NCBI RefSeq assembly: GCF_014805625.2
Contig: NW_023998485.1
Location: 221,511 to 285,510 of the forward strand
DNA from: Glossina fuscipes
Lineage: Eukaryota; Arthropoda; Insecta; Diptera; Glossinidae
Direction of reading: 5' to 3'
DNA length: 64,000 bases
Shown: piece by piece, positions 32,826 to 45,075 of the stretch
How positions within the stretch are numbered: the first letter of the stretch is position 1
How the letters are laid out: every line of letters begins with the position of its first letter
The notes under the pieces: model-generated
Database searches by the model: none
What the model was told of the DNA's origin: nothing
The model's input: only the letters and a program-made list of their open reading frames with translations
Made by a program: the position numbers and the translations under genes

Positions 32826-35696
32826 TTATTCGGCGGTTTTCGTAAATTAATGGTTTAACGTTGTCTTTATCTGCTTCAACAAACTGAACTTCATCTTCAA
32901 CATGAAAATAGCCGGAAAGACTTTTTGGAAACATCAACAATTACCCAACAATTCCTTTGTTGCTTGCGCAGTATTTTTACCTCTTCGGGAGTAAAAAAGC
33001 AGAATATGCTGTAAATGCTTCTTTTGACTTTCCAAATTTCGTAGAACATCAAACAAAAATCATTGAATAAAGACCCCTTTTCCACAAACAATCCTTGCTA
33101 TATCAGTTTGCAAAATATATAATTAATTGGTTGGCTTGAAAGTCCTGTCGTAGTTTACTACCTGTTAGTAATTTTACTCTTCGATGATGACGATAATGAC
33201 ATTTTGCGATATATGGCAGAACGTTCCCACCACCTTGTTTTAAGTGTGGACTTGGCTGTGAGAAAATAAAATTAAACCGTCTGTTGGGGGGAAAAAAAAA
33301 AACGAAATTGTTTTCCGAGCGGCACACGATAAATGAAAGATCGAAAATAAGCAAAAAAAAAAAAAGGGTAAAACAACATTAACAACAGTGAAATGTGTTG
33401 ACGTTATCCTATTCATTCCTCGAAGGTTTCTATGGTAAAGTAATGAAACTTACAATTAATAACAGGATTTGACTCTTCACAGAGTGTTTGCAAATCAATG
33501 AAATGAATAAATTACGTACCATTTTGCAGAAGTGAACACATTTGGGTCCCTACAAGCAAGTCTTTATGGGCCAAAGGCAATCAAGTTTTTTTGCAACTTT
33601 TTGCAGTTATGGCACCACTAAACATTAAAAGGATGCGCAGTCGAATCAGCTGAAAAACTATTAAAACGAAGTAGAAAACACTAAGCTCACCGCGTGGGCC
33701 CTGCGCTATATATTTCGGAATGGATCAAATGCAATAATAAAAGTATCATGCTCGCGAAATTTTATGTTAGTAGACACAAAAGACTCTTTAGAAAATTATC
33801 TTGTGATTGATGTCAGGCACGATGTTTCATGTAGCAAATTGCGTAATATTTGGGTATGAGTAGATAGAGCTTAATTAAAACATGACCCAATTAATTAAAT
33901 AAGATATAAAAGTAACAAACAATTCTTAAGTAAATGAAATAACTTTAGAAAAAAATTATATTGTAATTGACGGCAATGAAAAGAGTGGGACGGAGTCAGC
34001 TGTAAAATGAAGTGAACCACACACAAATTAACGAAAAGCTAAACTCATTACATATATTACTTGCTCTACAAAGCAAACGGCATGCTTCAGTGATTTGTTT
34101 AAATGAACCCTGTGATTGGCAGGCTGTCAAACGCGCCTTGCTATCTTATCTGCACGAAAGGCAAAATCGTTGAAATGTTATCACCATCACATCCCGGCTA
34201 CCACTGTTGGGTATAAAAACACTGAATTAGAAAATGCTCTCTTAATATTATTTTTTCACAATTATAATTTGCAGTGCGTTATGACCTTATTGTAATACAC
34301 ATTACTACAAATCATGGATCATTGTGTTTTAATTCATCAACATCATCGCCAGTATCATTGTATGACTGTCATGCTTTCATTAACATTTTTTAAAATTGTA
34401 ATACAATACTAGTTTAATAAAAAATTATGAATGTTTTTTTTCTCTTCTTGTATCGCAGCAGAACTTAAAAGAGATTAAAGTTTTTTACCAGCGAAATACA
34501 CACATTTTGCATTTGGTATTGTTTGTTCGGTCTATTCAAGTACACGTGTGTTAAAAAGTTTTCTGTAATGTTTTATTTAGAAGAAAACAAATTGCTAACG
34601 GGTTATTTGCCCTAAGTGGTTTTGTTAACACATCCTTAAACTCTTTCATTTCTGTCTAAACTTTCTAAATTTCCAAAACAGGACAAACTTTATTAGAAGT
34701 TAAAGCAAGCGGAAAAATAAAATTTCCGAAATAAGCGACAATTAAACTTTTAAATTTGATAAAGTGCATAAAGCGTGGTGCGTGGTAGTAGTAGTGCAGG
34801 TGATAAAACGTTTTGCTCCACTTTAAATTAAGCTTTTCAATTATCTTTTGGAATAAATTACATTTCATTTGTTTAAAAAATAAATAACTAGCAGCGTTAC
34901 TTACATAAAGATGCATGGCACAGGTTTAACACATCTGGCGACTGATGCATTTAGCGTAACAAACTCGAAGAGAATATTTAGTAACTTCTTGAAAATATTG
35001 TTCAACTGGCAACGCAGACGCGTGCACTGGTGTTAGGTAGTAACGAAAATTCCGGAATATATCTTTTCAGTGGATGTAACTTAAGAGTCATTGATTTTTG
35101 AAAGCAAGAAATCAATGCATACTACGTACAGCGCGTTTCAACATAAGAAACCACAAAAGATTATGTAAACAACTAAAAAAATAAAAAAAAGACTTTAGGA
35201 ACTCTCCCTCTTTTACGTCACCTAATGAGCTAATTATCACTTATTCACTGGTGCATGTCTTCTTTTTTCCTAACATTGCTTAGATTACGAACCATGATAA
35301 TTGATATTCTTTTTTAATAATGATAAAAGGTACGGAGTAGAAACTTCAATATTCAATATAAAATGTTCAAATAAACAGACACGATTTAAAAGCAAATTGA
35401 AATAAATGTCTAACAAAAGATCTTTCCATTTGAGACAGTCAATGGCCGAGGACAACGGATTTTTATCAAATAAAACTTTGTATAAATCCAAGAAAATAGG
35501 TATCAAATTTCACATTCTACGACTTTCTCTGTTGATACATACATGAAGCGTTGAGTGTTCTAATGTAAGATTTATGGCGTCGAGAAGAATTACTAACATA
35601 AAGAAAAAGCGAAAAGCATTGTAAAGGTATACTTTCATTTATTGTATTTATTAATAATACATGAAAGAAATGGTTATGCTTACCTGAAAAGAATTC
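32826..35696. other. No supported gene
   Basis: 2.9 kb of AT-rich DNA. Minus-strand open frames at 32897-33091 and 33103-33354 have somewhat protein-like segments but no splice or start support. Confidence 0.4.
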
Positions 35697-35885
35697 GTGG
35701 TAAATTGTCTAGGAAATTCTGGCTACGAAAATCTAAAAAGTGAAGGTTCCGAAGGTTACATTTTTGCTTTGGATGTTTCCCATCGCATTATCAATGTCAC
35801 GTTCAAACAAAAGGTTAATGGTTTTCTTAAAAAAAAATTGTTAATCCCTAAAATGCATGTGGAACAGACCGTTAATGTTAAGTAA
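35697..35885 (+). CDS. Coding-looking exon, unknown protein
   Basis: The frame reads NCLGNSGYENLKSEGSEGYI, then FALDVSHRIINVTFKQK, and ends KKKLLIPKMHVEQTVNVK at TAA 35883-35885. A usable acceptor (attgtctag, ending 35712) would start the exon in phase 1. A weak donor (AAAG|GTTAAT) at about 35813 is also present. No first exon or signal peptide was located in the 200 bases upstream. It sits just 100 nt before the 35984 gene, so it could be the 3' end of a tandem neighbour or a decayed relative. Confidence 0.38.
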   Translation: MVNCLGNSGYENLKSEGSEGYIFALDVSHRIINVTFKQKVNGFLKKKLLIPKMHVEQTVNVK

Positions 35886-35904
35886 ACGACTAGCTTGAGA
35901 ATAC

Positions 35905-35936
35905 TATAAATAGTGAAATCCTTGTTTTAACCTTCA
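35905..35936 (+). promoter_or_regulatory. TATA box and initiator for the 35984 gene
   Basis: TATAAATA at 35905-35912 and an insect-type initiator TCATTAG with its A at 35936, 31 nt from the TATA start, which is the standard spacing. The predicted leader to the ATG is 48 nt. Confidence 0.7.
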
Positions 35937-35983
35937 TTAGTTATCTCTCAACCTTCGAGTGTTAAACCTAAAACTTCTCTAAA

Positions 35984-36459
35984 ATGCGTGTAGTAAGTGA
36001 ATCTTATAAAAAAATAATTGGTCAAAAAATTACAACAATTTTTTAAGTATTTTTAGAAAATAATTATTATGTTCTTGTGTGCGTTTTTAGATTTTTGTTC
36101 TCACCATTCTTTACTTTTTTGTGTGTATCGATGGAGCTCCAACGTTTCATCTTCTTCGTAAACATGCGCAAACCAAAATGTTTAACAATGACTTGTATGG
36201 CGAGCATCGCAAAAGCTCACCCACTATAATAATACAAAATAGTCCACATAAAATTCAAGTTCTTTCTCAATCCGATGTCGGTAAACGCCAACTACCTATA
36301 TTATCTGTTCCTCAAATTTACAGCGCCGTCCATCATCCAATAGCGGGTTACAATCATCATATTGGTGATACAAAAAGTTATTCAATGTCGTCGTCCTCAT
36401 CATCGTCGTCAACTAACGCCGTCGTAAGTCGACATGGAAGCCCATATAGGCATTATTAG
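35984..36459 (+). CDS. Two-exon secreted Ser/His-rich peptide precursor, 125 aa
   Basis: Exon 1 codes only Met-Arg-Val (35984-35992) and ends at a perfect donor GTAAGT. The 98-nt intron ends in gtgcgtttttag, and exon 2 (36091-36459) continues in phase 0. The join creates a clean signal peptide, MRVIFVLTILYFFVCIDGA, with a likely cut after Ala19. The mature chain (PTFHLLRKHAQTKM...) contains a dibasic KR at residues 68-69 followed by QLPILSVPQIYSAV, which could give a peptide with an N-terminal pyroglutamate. It also has His pairs (VHHPIAGYNHH), an eight-Ser run at about 103-110, and a basic end SRHGSPYRHY. A TATA box and initiator precede it, and AATAAA follows at 36596-36601. No known family. 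Secreted hormone precursor and seminal-fluid peptide are both compatible. Confidence 0.82.
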
Positions 36460-36595
36460 AACTTATCTTTATCTAAACTCATCAGTATATATAATGCAAT
36501 ATATACAATTTTATGTACATATATATATATAATTTCAAATGCAAATACCATTTCTATAATAATCTGCTTACATTCTAAACCTTTCTTTAAAGGTA

Positions 36596-36601
36596 AATAA
36601 A
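36596..36601 (+). terminator. Poly(A) signal AATAAA
   Basis: Canonical hexamer 137 nt after the stop codon of the 35984 gene, giving a predicted mRNA end near 36615-36630. Confidence 0.55.
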
Positions 36602-39056
36602 AATTTGTCAACACTGTACGAATCGAAACTAATTCGTACATGTATTTGTTCAATATCTCTGGTCTCTTACCAAAAAAACTATTTCCGATCAGCGCGGTCT
36701 GGAATATTGAAACACTTTTTTCCTGGTCGCGGTTATTTTTCTTTTATTTGACACTTAAATATTTGGGTACTGACCTCGAATACTGCATATCATCGAAGAA
36801 ATTTAAAAATTTTATTTACCCCATTATGTGCTTGCGTCAGTCATTCAAGGATAATTGCGAATAAGTAAATACCATAATTTCATTAAAAATGTTGTACATA
36901 AAGGAGGGGCAAATTTCGATGATTAATTTGAGAGGAATGAACAAATGATTTATGAGCCTACTGATGGGACACTACAGTCTTTTCATTTACAAGCGTTGGC
37001 CTAACAAATGGATGAAATGGAAAAAACCGCCTTGAAGGATTCCGAATTTAATGAGATTTGTAACTTCTATAAGGCAAAACAGACAATCTAATGCAAAAGC
37101 CATCGAATACTTTCGAAAAAGGTAAAGCGAGTCTAGCTGAAAGCGATGCAAAAACTGTAACGCAATGATTACGTAAGGAACTTCGCAACATGATACGGAG
37201 AATGCTCAAGCTTTATTAATATTAGATACTTGGCAGGCGAAGAAAGAAATATTCTCTCAAGGAATAGTGGTTTTGTAAGGATGTCTAAAGCTTGCAGCTG
37301 GCAATCTTAGTGCTTCAATAACTCTAGCGTCTGCTTTTAGCAGCTGTCCTCAAATGCCCATTCGAATCGACTATCGTTTTCGACAAAGTTTTTTTCCCGA
37401 GTTCATATAAGTCGACTGCTGTCGCGTTGAATGAGTTTTTTAGTCAAGACAAAACGGACGGTGTATTTGTAATATCTATGTACTTTCAAATAAACGCAAA
37501 TAGGAAAAAGAAAACAAATAATTGAATAAGCAAGATAATAATGCAAAAAAATTATATTTAATTTATATACAAATTTGTTTAATTACACATCTATAACTCT
37601 CAAAAACCTCTTTTAATATTTTCCAACAATTTTTTACTTAATTTGTTTTTAGTTATATGCCTTTATTTGATGGCACGGGGAAAAAACCATCGAAAATAAT
37701 TATTTGCTTTTCGCAACATTTTAAAATTAGGGTTCAGGATTAGTTAGCCTTTATATGCATTAACTATTTCAAATATTTGCATTTCGTAATAATATTTTGC
37801 ATTATTGTACGTATGAATATGCTCCTCGATATCAACCTTACAGTCGAATGAATTTTTACCCGACACTGCCAAAACTTGTATACATTGACAACTGATATAA
37901 ACCCGCTGCTCGACCGTTTGACTCGATAGTTGCCCTGTCGGCGTCCAAAAACCCAAAGGCAAAATTTAGCTTGGGGTTCATTCAATGTCAACGGTCGTAA
38001 ACCGACCCCTCCTTGTTGGCTACATCAATGAGAGCGAGCTATCGCAGTAAAGATACCGTACAATTTATTGCACAAACCCAAAAATCTGATTATTGAGAAA
38101 TCGGAAACCTCTAACGATACAGCTAAAGCTCCGATAATGAATAACAATAAGATTTGCGCTCATCGTAATAAAAAACGTGAAGAATGAGTTATTAATAACA
38201 CGATGATGATAAAAGGATAGGCCGACCGTTCTTCCCCCTTTTGTTAGTGCTTGGTACGAACTCGAACGTTTGCTTGGTAAGCGAAAAATAAGCCGCATAA
38301 GCACGTGAACAAGCATACGTACAACGCGGTACTTAGAAGTCGAGGTGTACGCAAACGTTTACAGTTAAACCTATTTTTGTGCGATGTTTTTTATGCGTTT
38401 TTTATTTATGCAACAAATTTCACTCGTCTTATCTTGTTTGCGCGATTAGCTTTGTGCACTTCTTTTCATACTGTGTAGTAAGACAACTTGTATTGAATTA
38501 GGTGCAGTTTCAAAATATATTCACATTTAAAATGAGATATTAAAATTTTTTTATATGTGTCATTTAATTATTTGCTAGATTTGGAAGGCGCTTACTTGCC
38601 ATTTGCTAAAGCGTGAGCGTATTTTCGAAGGCAAACTTTTTTTGTATGGTCCCTCTCCACCGCATAAATTAATTTTTCTTGAAAATGTTATGTAAAATAT
38701 TTTATTTTTGCTAATTATGAAATCTCTGAATATATTTTTTGGTGTTTTTTTGCTGCGATCTCTTTCTACCGTTAGCAATGCTTCAAATATAACTCTCTAG
38801 ACTATTAACATCGCATTGCATTGAAATTTTTAAATTTTAGTTTTTGTGCGATACTTCAGCGTAAATGGATGCATTTTTTATACCCTTTTTAAAACAATTT
38901 TTCCTAACTTATATAAATTCCCTACCAATTTTATAAAATATTATAACAAATACAATATTTCTTCCATATCCATTTTCGGTAACATACCAAATTTCAAAGA
39001 ATCGTTAAAAATAGTTCCCGAAAGAAAAGTCTGCATTTTTTTGCCCATTCGACAGG
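36602..39056. other. No supported gene; some fossil-like DNA
   Basis: An open frame at 36640-36864 (ending MCLRQSFKDNCE) and GC-richer DNA at 36950-37440 with short coding-like stretches broken by many stops (for example QMDEMEKTALKDSEFNEICN) may be remnants of a gene or transposon I cannot identify. The part from 38955 resembles an internal segment of repeat X. Confidence 0.35.
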
Positions 39057-39207
39057 CACTTTTATATAGTTTCACGTGATATAGGTGAATATAGGCGACA
39101 TTTTCTAGTTTGGCTGCACTAGCGTCTCAAATTTGGGTGTTTTTCCATATCCTTTTTTCGCTAGCTCCTATAAGCAGAATTTGAATTTGTTTAGTTTGTT
39201 TGCAAGG

Positions 39208-39327
39208 TATTTTCATATATTATTATTATTATTATTATTTTAATTTTAGACTAATGAAATGAATTCTTAGACTAAAAAAAAGACACTGAGCACTAGCAAC
39301 ACAGGCTATCGGCTCTATTTTCATATA
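39208..39327 (+). repeat. Target-site duplication pair flanking retroelement copy B
   Basis: TATTTTCATATA occurs at 39208-39219 and 39316-39327, directly flanking the insert. Copy 1 of repeat X shows that this sequence is present only once in the empty site. Confidence 0.85.
39220..39315 (-). mobile_element. Short (TAA)n-tailed retroelement, copy B
   Basis: On the minus strand it reads GAGCCGATAGCCTGTGTTGC through to a (TAA)n tail. It is almost identical to copy A at 4195-4290, shares the same 5' end, and has a 12-bp target duplication of different sequence. It is nested in repeat X, so it is younger than that repeat copy. Its high identity to copy A implies recent activity. Confidence 0.82.
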
Positions 39328-39510
39328 GATTCATGAAATGTCCACGAAAATATTTTCCTTTTTTTAATATGGAAGGAGTAGGCTTTCAAATCCATCTATA
39401 TCTTAATTGTAATTATTTAACAGAGTTGTATTAAGTCGGTAGCGGAGTTTTCTTATTAGAAATGGTAGGCGTCTTTGTTAGTTAAATTCGAATTTATCTT
39501 CACACCCTTT

Positions 39511-42023
39511 AAAATTTAAACAGCCACGACAGAGAGCATATTATAGTAATTAATAGTAAATTTGTTAGATAAACGTACAATTTGTATATTCCGCCAGAAG
39601 AGATCGCAAGTGCTAACTCTAAATTAACTGCTTAACTGCCAAAAACATAATAATGTAATAACATGTAATGGAACGACAAGGAAACCAAATAAGGACTCGA
39701 CATGAATCTTACACGCCAATCATTAAAGAAAAATATAAAAAAAATTAGTTTCATTGTTAATTATGGGCATGAAAGTAGGAGGATTGGAATCGATCTTTTC
39801 TGCTTTTAAGCCATGGCTAGCTTGTTGTTTTATTAATAACTTAAATTCATTGGCCAAAAAATACGACTCTTATTAAGCGTACGTATATAGATGAGCGACC
39901 TGAAAGAGGTTACACGCGGATTGATAAGTCCTGCAAATATCCTATACATCAGAGGTGACTAAATGCATAAAATTTTGTACATATTTAAGCTACAAAATCG
40001 ACCTTACGTGTAAATCATGTCAGTGTCAGCGTCAAACGCAATTTCGTGTAAACCCACAATACTTATTAATAACGTGCCAAACACTAAGATGTTCTTTATA
40101 CATCAGTTGATGAACATGATTTAGTTTACCTCTATAATAGCGAATTGTGTATTTCGGTTAACGCCACAAGTCATTAGCATAAATATAGGAAAAACGAAAC
40201 GATTATTAAAAGCCATATACAAAAAGAAATACATGCACATTTCCTAGCTTTATATGCACTTTTATTGTGCCTTTTTCCTGTAATAATTTGCAGAAATAAG
40301 AAAACCGCATTTTTTTCGTTTTTCACAAAAAAGTTTTGAATGGCAATTATTATTATCGTTATTGCTATCATTATTTTCTTTTTTGGTTGGCAAAACTGAA
40401 AATGGATCTATCACTAATGAATACTTTTAATGCTTTATAGGAATTATGAGTTTTCCATTTGTTGAAAATAGAGCAGTTGACGAGAACATAAATAATAAAT
40501 GAACAGAAATTACAAAAAATTGGCCAACATTTTTGGCTCTTAGGAAATAACTTTATACATGGTGCTCAACTCAGACATTGTTGAAGAAGAAGCAAGATTA
40601 AATTAAACGGATTGAAAACTTATTTTACTTACGAGTTTTATGCGATGTATTAAACTTGGGATAAAGTTTAAAATTGAAAGAGAAAGATTAAGTTAAAAAA
40701 TAAGTTAAATCTATTTATGGGTCCGCCAACAAATAGATTTTCGCAGATTATCACATTGCTTAAAACCTTGTACAGAAATCTAACATTTTTCTTGCTTGTG
40801 TCTTCAAGCCAAAGAAAAGGTTTATGGCGTGCCCGTTGATAATTTAAAAAAAAAAGAAGGCATTGCGACATTTGTTAACTAAGTCCAAAACAGTACTATT
40901 TGTTAAGCACAAAACTCGGCCTATTTAAAGCTCCTAAGGCTTATGTTCTCCACTCTTCAGCGATATAACTTATACTGTGACGTAATACTTAAGAGTATTC
41001 ATTCGGAGAAGTTACTGTCTGAGAAACATTTGCAGCAAACTAATGCCATTTCCTAGAGGAATCGGAATACGAGGTTGCTTTCACGCCTGATAATAATGAT
41101 GGTTTCCTACATATGTACATAACACAACAATAATGCACAGGTTGACTTATTTTGACAACTCATGGTCAAACTTCATACAAGCTGTACATCTACATTGACA
41201 AACTTAATTACGGCCACCACATAGTATTGTCATACCAGCTCACGCCGACACCTTACTTGGTCTAATACCATACAATTGAGCAATATCAAGACCAAGCAAA
41301 CTAGCATTTAATTCACCGGAAGATTCAGTCATTCTTAGTATCAGCATAACTAACATTGCAACAATGTTTTATTATTGTAATGCTGTAATTATACACAGTG
41401 GAACTGCGCAGCTTAAGGATAGTTTACAAAAACTGATCCAATCGATCACGTTTCTTATTATATCGGCAGACATGGAAGAGCTTGTATTTGTGCTCGTTTA
41501 TTAGTTCAAAAATATACGGAACATATAGATTCGATGATAAGGCACATGCAATAAACCATTTCGCTTTCAGTAACAGACAGTAAAAGTGTAAAATGGTTTT
41601 AACCGTTCGTAAAAAAGTCAGTGCTTACATAAGTAGTTTCTACAGCGAAATGTGAGAAAACAAAGCCTTAGGGAACGTCCTCCTCTTACTCAATTCGTCT
41701 TTCACGATCACAATAGCCCGTCCGATGTATCGAGTGCTCTTGTGTTTCAAAACATAATTAAGCTAGAATCGTTTTATTAGATGACGGCATTCGAAAGCAA
41801 CGAAGAGCAGTACGAAATGCAACTGACAAGTAAATACAAATTATTTGTAGTCGCCACAATATAAAATAATTGAGTGGAACTCCGCATAGAAGGCAATTAA
41901 AAATATATGTGGATGTCAAATTTGAATTTCTTTCTTCCGTTTGCGTAGATCGCCTCTTAATAAAAATTCCTTTAAATTTTTTCGTTACATATTTTTGCAC
42001 TTTCCTGTTTTTTCCAAATTATT
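39511..42023. other. No gene seen
   Basis: 2.5 kb of AT-rich DNA with chance ORFs only. Confidence 0.5.
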
Positions 42024-42185
42024 TTTATACCCGCCGCGGTACTCATTTTGTCTTTTCCCATAATATGTGTAACACCCAAAAGAAAGCTTCAGAGACCCTA
42101 TGAAGCATATACATATTTGATAAGGGTGAAATTCTGAGTTGATTTAGCTATGTCTGTCCGTCTGTTCGTCTGTGGTCTCCTGGTC
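42024..42185 (+). repeat. Dispersed repeat Z, copy 3
   Basis: Reads 'tttatacccgccgcggtac', then 'gtgtaacacccaaaagaaag', 'cagagaccctatgaagcata', 'ttctgagttgatttagctat' and 'gtctgtccgtctgttcgtct'. This is the best-preserved copy in the window. Open frames across it are not genes. Confidence 0.75.
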
Positions 42186-42738
42186 GCAAATATGAAGGTA
42201 ATGACTTCAAATTTAGCAAAAACATTGGAGGCTTCTGCATGCGGATTGGTGTTGAAAATCGGCCAATTCGGTCGGAGTGGAAGCGCACAATTGGGCGTAA
42301 ACTGAACACAAATCCCTTTTTTTAACAAAAATTTTTGGATTTTTGTTTATTACACGGAAATTATGAATCTTGAAAATATGACATTTTCGTTTACGTCGTT
42401 ACGTCAACTGACGTTTAGTTTACGAAGCAGTCTACTCTTTACGTGCAAAAATGCAATAAATCGGCCATGCCCACACAAGGTTACAAGTGATTAAATCTTG
42501 TTTTTTTCCACTTTTTTCAAGTTTTATGCTTATTTATCATAAGGCAAACAAGGCCGAATGTTTAAAACTATTTTGTACATTCCTTAAATGAACATATATT
42601 ATCTGCGATTTATTTTTTTTTTTTTATAATAAAACTAGCGTTATAGGTATCATGGTGGATATGATGGATATGAGAGATTCGGTCTCTGCGGAATATAACT
42701 TTCTTACTGGTTTATATTGATTACAATCCCACGGCCCA
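42186..42738. other. No gene seen
   Basis: AT-rich DNA following the repeat, probably including its diverged tail. Confidence 0.4.
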
Positions 42739-42972
42739 ATGTGGTTACGTGCCACATTCTCGCCATTGTATATTCCGCCAGAGTTACTCAAGGCTCTCTT
42801 GGTATTTCAAATTTTTTACTTTCTGTCGCCAATGAGACTTGATAGTATTTTGATGTCCATTCCATTACAACAAATATATGCTCTTCGTAGCAATATTTTA
42901 TCTACTTTTCTTTTGAATTCGTTAGTCGATGCCAATTTTGACCTCAGGAAAAAAATTGTTACTCATTACTAG
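42739..42972 (+). CDS. Coding-looking 77-codon ORF, unknown
   Basis: ATG 42739 to TAG 42970-42972. The translation contains LYIPPELLKALLVFQIFYFL and RLDSILMSIPLQQIYALR and ends NFDLRKKIVTHY, with mixed GC-ending codons. No signal peptide, domain or promoter was found. A 17-base match (ttgtatattccgccaga) to 39574 is probably chance. Confidence 0.25.
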   Translation: MWLRATFSPLYIPPELLKALLVFQIFYFLSPMRLDSILMSIPLQQIYALRSNILSTFLLNSLVDANFDLRKKIVTHY

Positions 42973-44867
42973 TTGTTCCATTTCAAAAGTTATCAACCCA
43001 ACAATAGACTTTATTCGATGTCGAGAAGCGCTCAATCAAATCATGATTCTTAAGTCCTTGAAAAGTTTGCATTGTTCATAATGCCTTATAATTTCTATTT
43101 TTTCTCAAATACGGAGGATCCATTGCGTCATGAAAGAAGTATTTCACCTATTTAAAGCGCACATTTACCGCAAGGCAGCTAAAAGCATTCAGGCATCCTA
43201 ACCACAAGTGCACCGATTGGTAGAGAAAATATTTTGCTTAGTTTAAATCAAATCATAGCGCTGTACATATATGTTCGAATCCATATACTATATACTATGT
43301 TAAATAAATATCAGGGGCCAGTTTATCTCGTGAGCAGTTGATTTACATTGGAAGAAGTTTTTCATGCGCTACCTGTACAACGGAATATTTGTGACATCAT
43401 TGCTGCGTGAATTACAATATAAATGCAAATAATTGAAAAGAAGATCCTTATAAATAAATTCATTTCATGAAACGAAGAACAATGGGTTTTTTGCTACTTA
43501 GTTCAGGTAAAGTTGTGCGAAGAAAAAGTATCAGGTAAAAGACATGCAAAGATTTGAACGAGGATATTTTTTCTTTCACTTTAGTGCCACTTTTAATGAC
43601 AGTTTCCAGCATGCGTTTTTAGATTGGGCTTTGCAAGAATTCTTTCTGTAAAATTTCAAAAAATGTAATAATAAATAGTGATGATTTGATAAGGTGTGGT
43701 TCGTAAGGAAATACAAAATTCCAGAAGGAATATGGGCAAGCTTTTCAAATTTTAACAATAACAAACAGTACAAAAGGGAACTCCAATTACCAATTAGTAG
43801 TTTACTATAGAAAAGAATTTCATAGTTTTAACGTTATGATGGTAATTATTGACCAGAGTCATCGGCATATATACAAAAATATGTTGTATTCGTTTTTTTA
43901 TATTTGCGATCACAAGTGCCAAGTGAGTTTTTAAAAGAGAAATCTGACCATAGCACCTTCCGGAAAGAAAAAACTGGAGTAAGTTTTTCTCATACTATAC
44001 AAATTTGAAAACAGAAGGAATTTCAATATGAAAAAAACTTACACCAGTTTCTTTAATAGGAAAAAGCTGTAGTTCCGGAATTGTTAGTTGCTAGTTTGTT
44101 CAAACAGAAATGTGTACCTCACAATGTAAAGGTATATAATGTAATTATACAGACAAACAATAGGTATATTAAAAGAAACGGCGAAAATGTTATCCAAAGA
44201 AAAATGGGGCCGTCGTTGTTCTGCTATAGTGATAGAATTTGCACGAATTAAATAAAGTTTAATAAATTAAGATGGTTATATCACTGTTGATTTAAAATTT
44301 TACATTCTTCTTTTATTTGCATATTTATGTCTAATTCCTCCTCCTTCATTTGAAGGGACCACCTCTTAATGCTCACAAATCCTTGCAGCAGATTTGATAA
44401 TTACAGATATTTAATACCGTTCACATTGTTTTGCAAACAATTCTTTATTTTCAGAACCCGATTTGATTACAACCCGCCTTTTGTTCGTTGCATCTCATGG
44501 TGCACTTATAGAAGAAAAAATTGTTGACCGAACCTGAATGTTCTTACACCATGAACTCTCCTCACGTAGACTTCCAGTCTACCTGCTCTTACAATTTGCT
44601 TTCCCGTGAGGTGGGAGAGACTTTATCGAAATTTGCATTGTGTATTTTTCGACTTTCACCAACATAATTTTTATTTATTAATTGATACGATATTAATATT
44701 ACTACGAATGTTAACATGTTTAAAAAATTTTTTGCATTTATTTTTATTTTATGTTTAGTTTATTTTAGAAGTAATTGTCATTTATCCTTCACAATGAAGA
44801 AACAATGAAACTGTCAAGACTGTAGTTGCATCAAATATACTCATTTCGCAACGTTATTTTGCTTTCT
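42973..44867. other. No gene seen
   Basis: AT-rich DNA. An ATG-led 14-codon stretch before a GTGAGT donor at 43921 lacks any acceptor or downstream coding. Confidence 0.45.
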
Positions 44868-45075
44868 TACACTCATCACCGATGGATGACGGGTGCATTC
44901 AGCTTGTGAAAGCGTTTGCAACACCCAGCAGAAGGCTTCAGGGATCCCATAAAGCATACATTTTCTTGATCAGTATCAAATTCTCAATTTAGGCATGTCT
45001 GTCTGCATGTTTATGTAAACATTCTAGTAGCCGCAACAGGGGAGCTATCAGTTTCAAATTTGATAAAACGATTGT
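44868..45075 (+). repeat. Dispersed repeat Z, copy 4
   Basis: Reads 'tacactcatcaccgatggat', then 'cgtttgcaacacccagcaga', 'ttcttgatcagtatcaaatt' and 'catgtctgtctgcatgtt'. It is closest to the inverted copy at 52375-52510, sharing 'gtaaacattctagtagccgc'-type sequence after the Tgtctg run, so these two form a subfamily. Confidence 0.7.

Larger units (their letters stand above)
39057..39510 (+). repeat. Dispersed repeat X, copy 2, interrupted
   Basis: Follows copy 1 (32437-32825) motif by motif but is split at 39219/39328 by the short retroelement and its duplicated target. Removing one 12-bp duplicate and the insert restores 'gcaaggtattttcatatag', matching 'gaaaggtattgttatatag' in copy 1. Confidence 0.8.

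Noticed and set aside
39574..39600. 17-base match to 42763 (ttgtatattccgccaga)
   Set aside because: A match of this length is expected about once by chance in 64 kb of AT-rich DNA, and flanks do not align.
42098..42328. Minus-strand ORF
   Set aside because: Lies within dispersed repeat Z.
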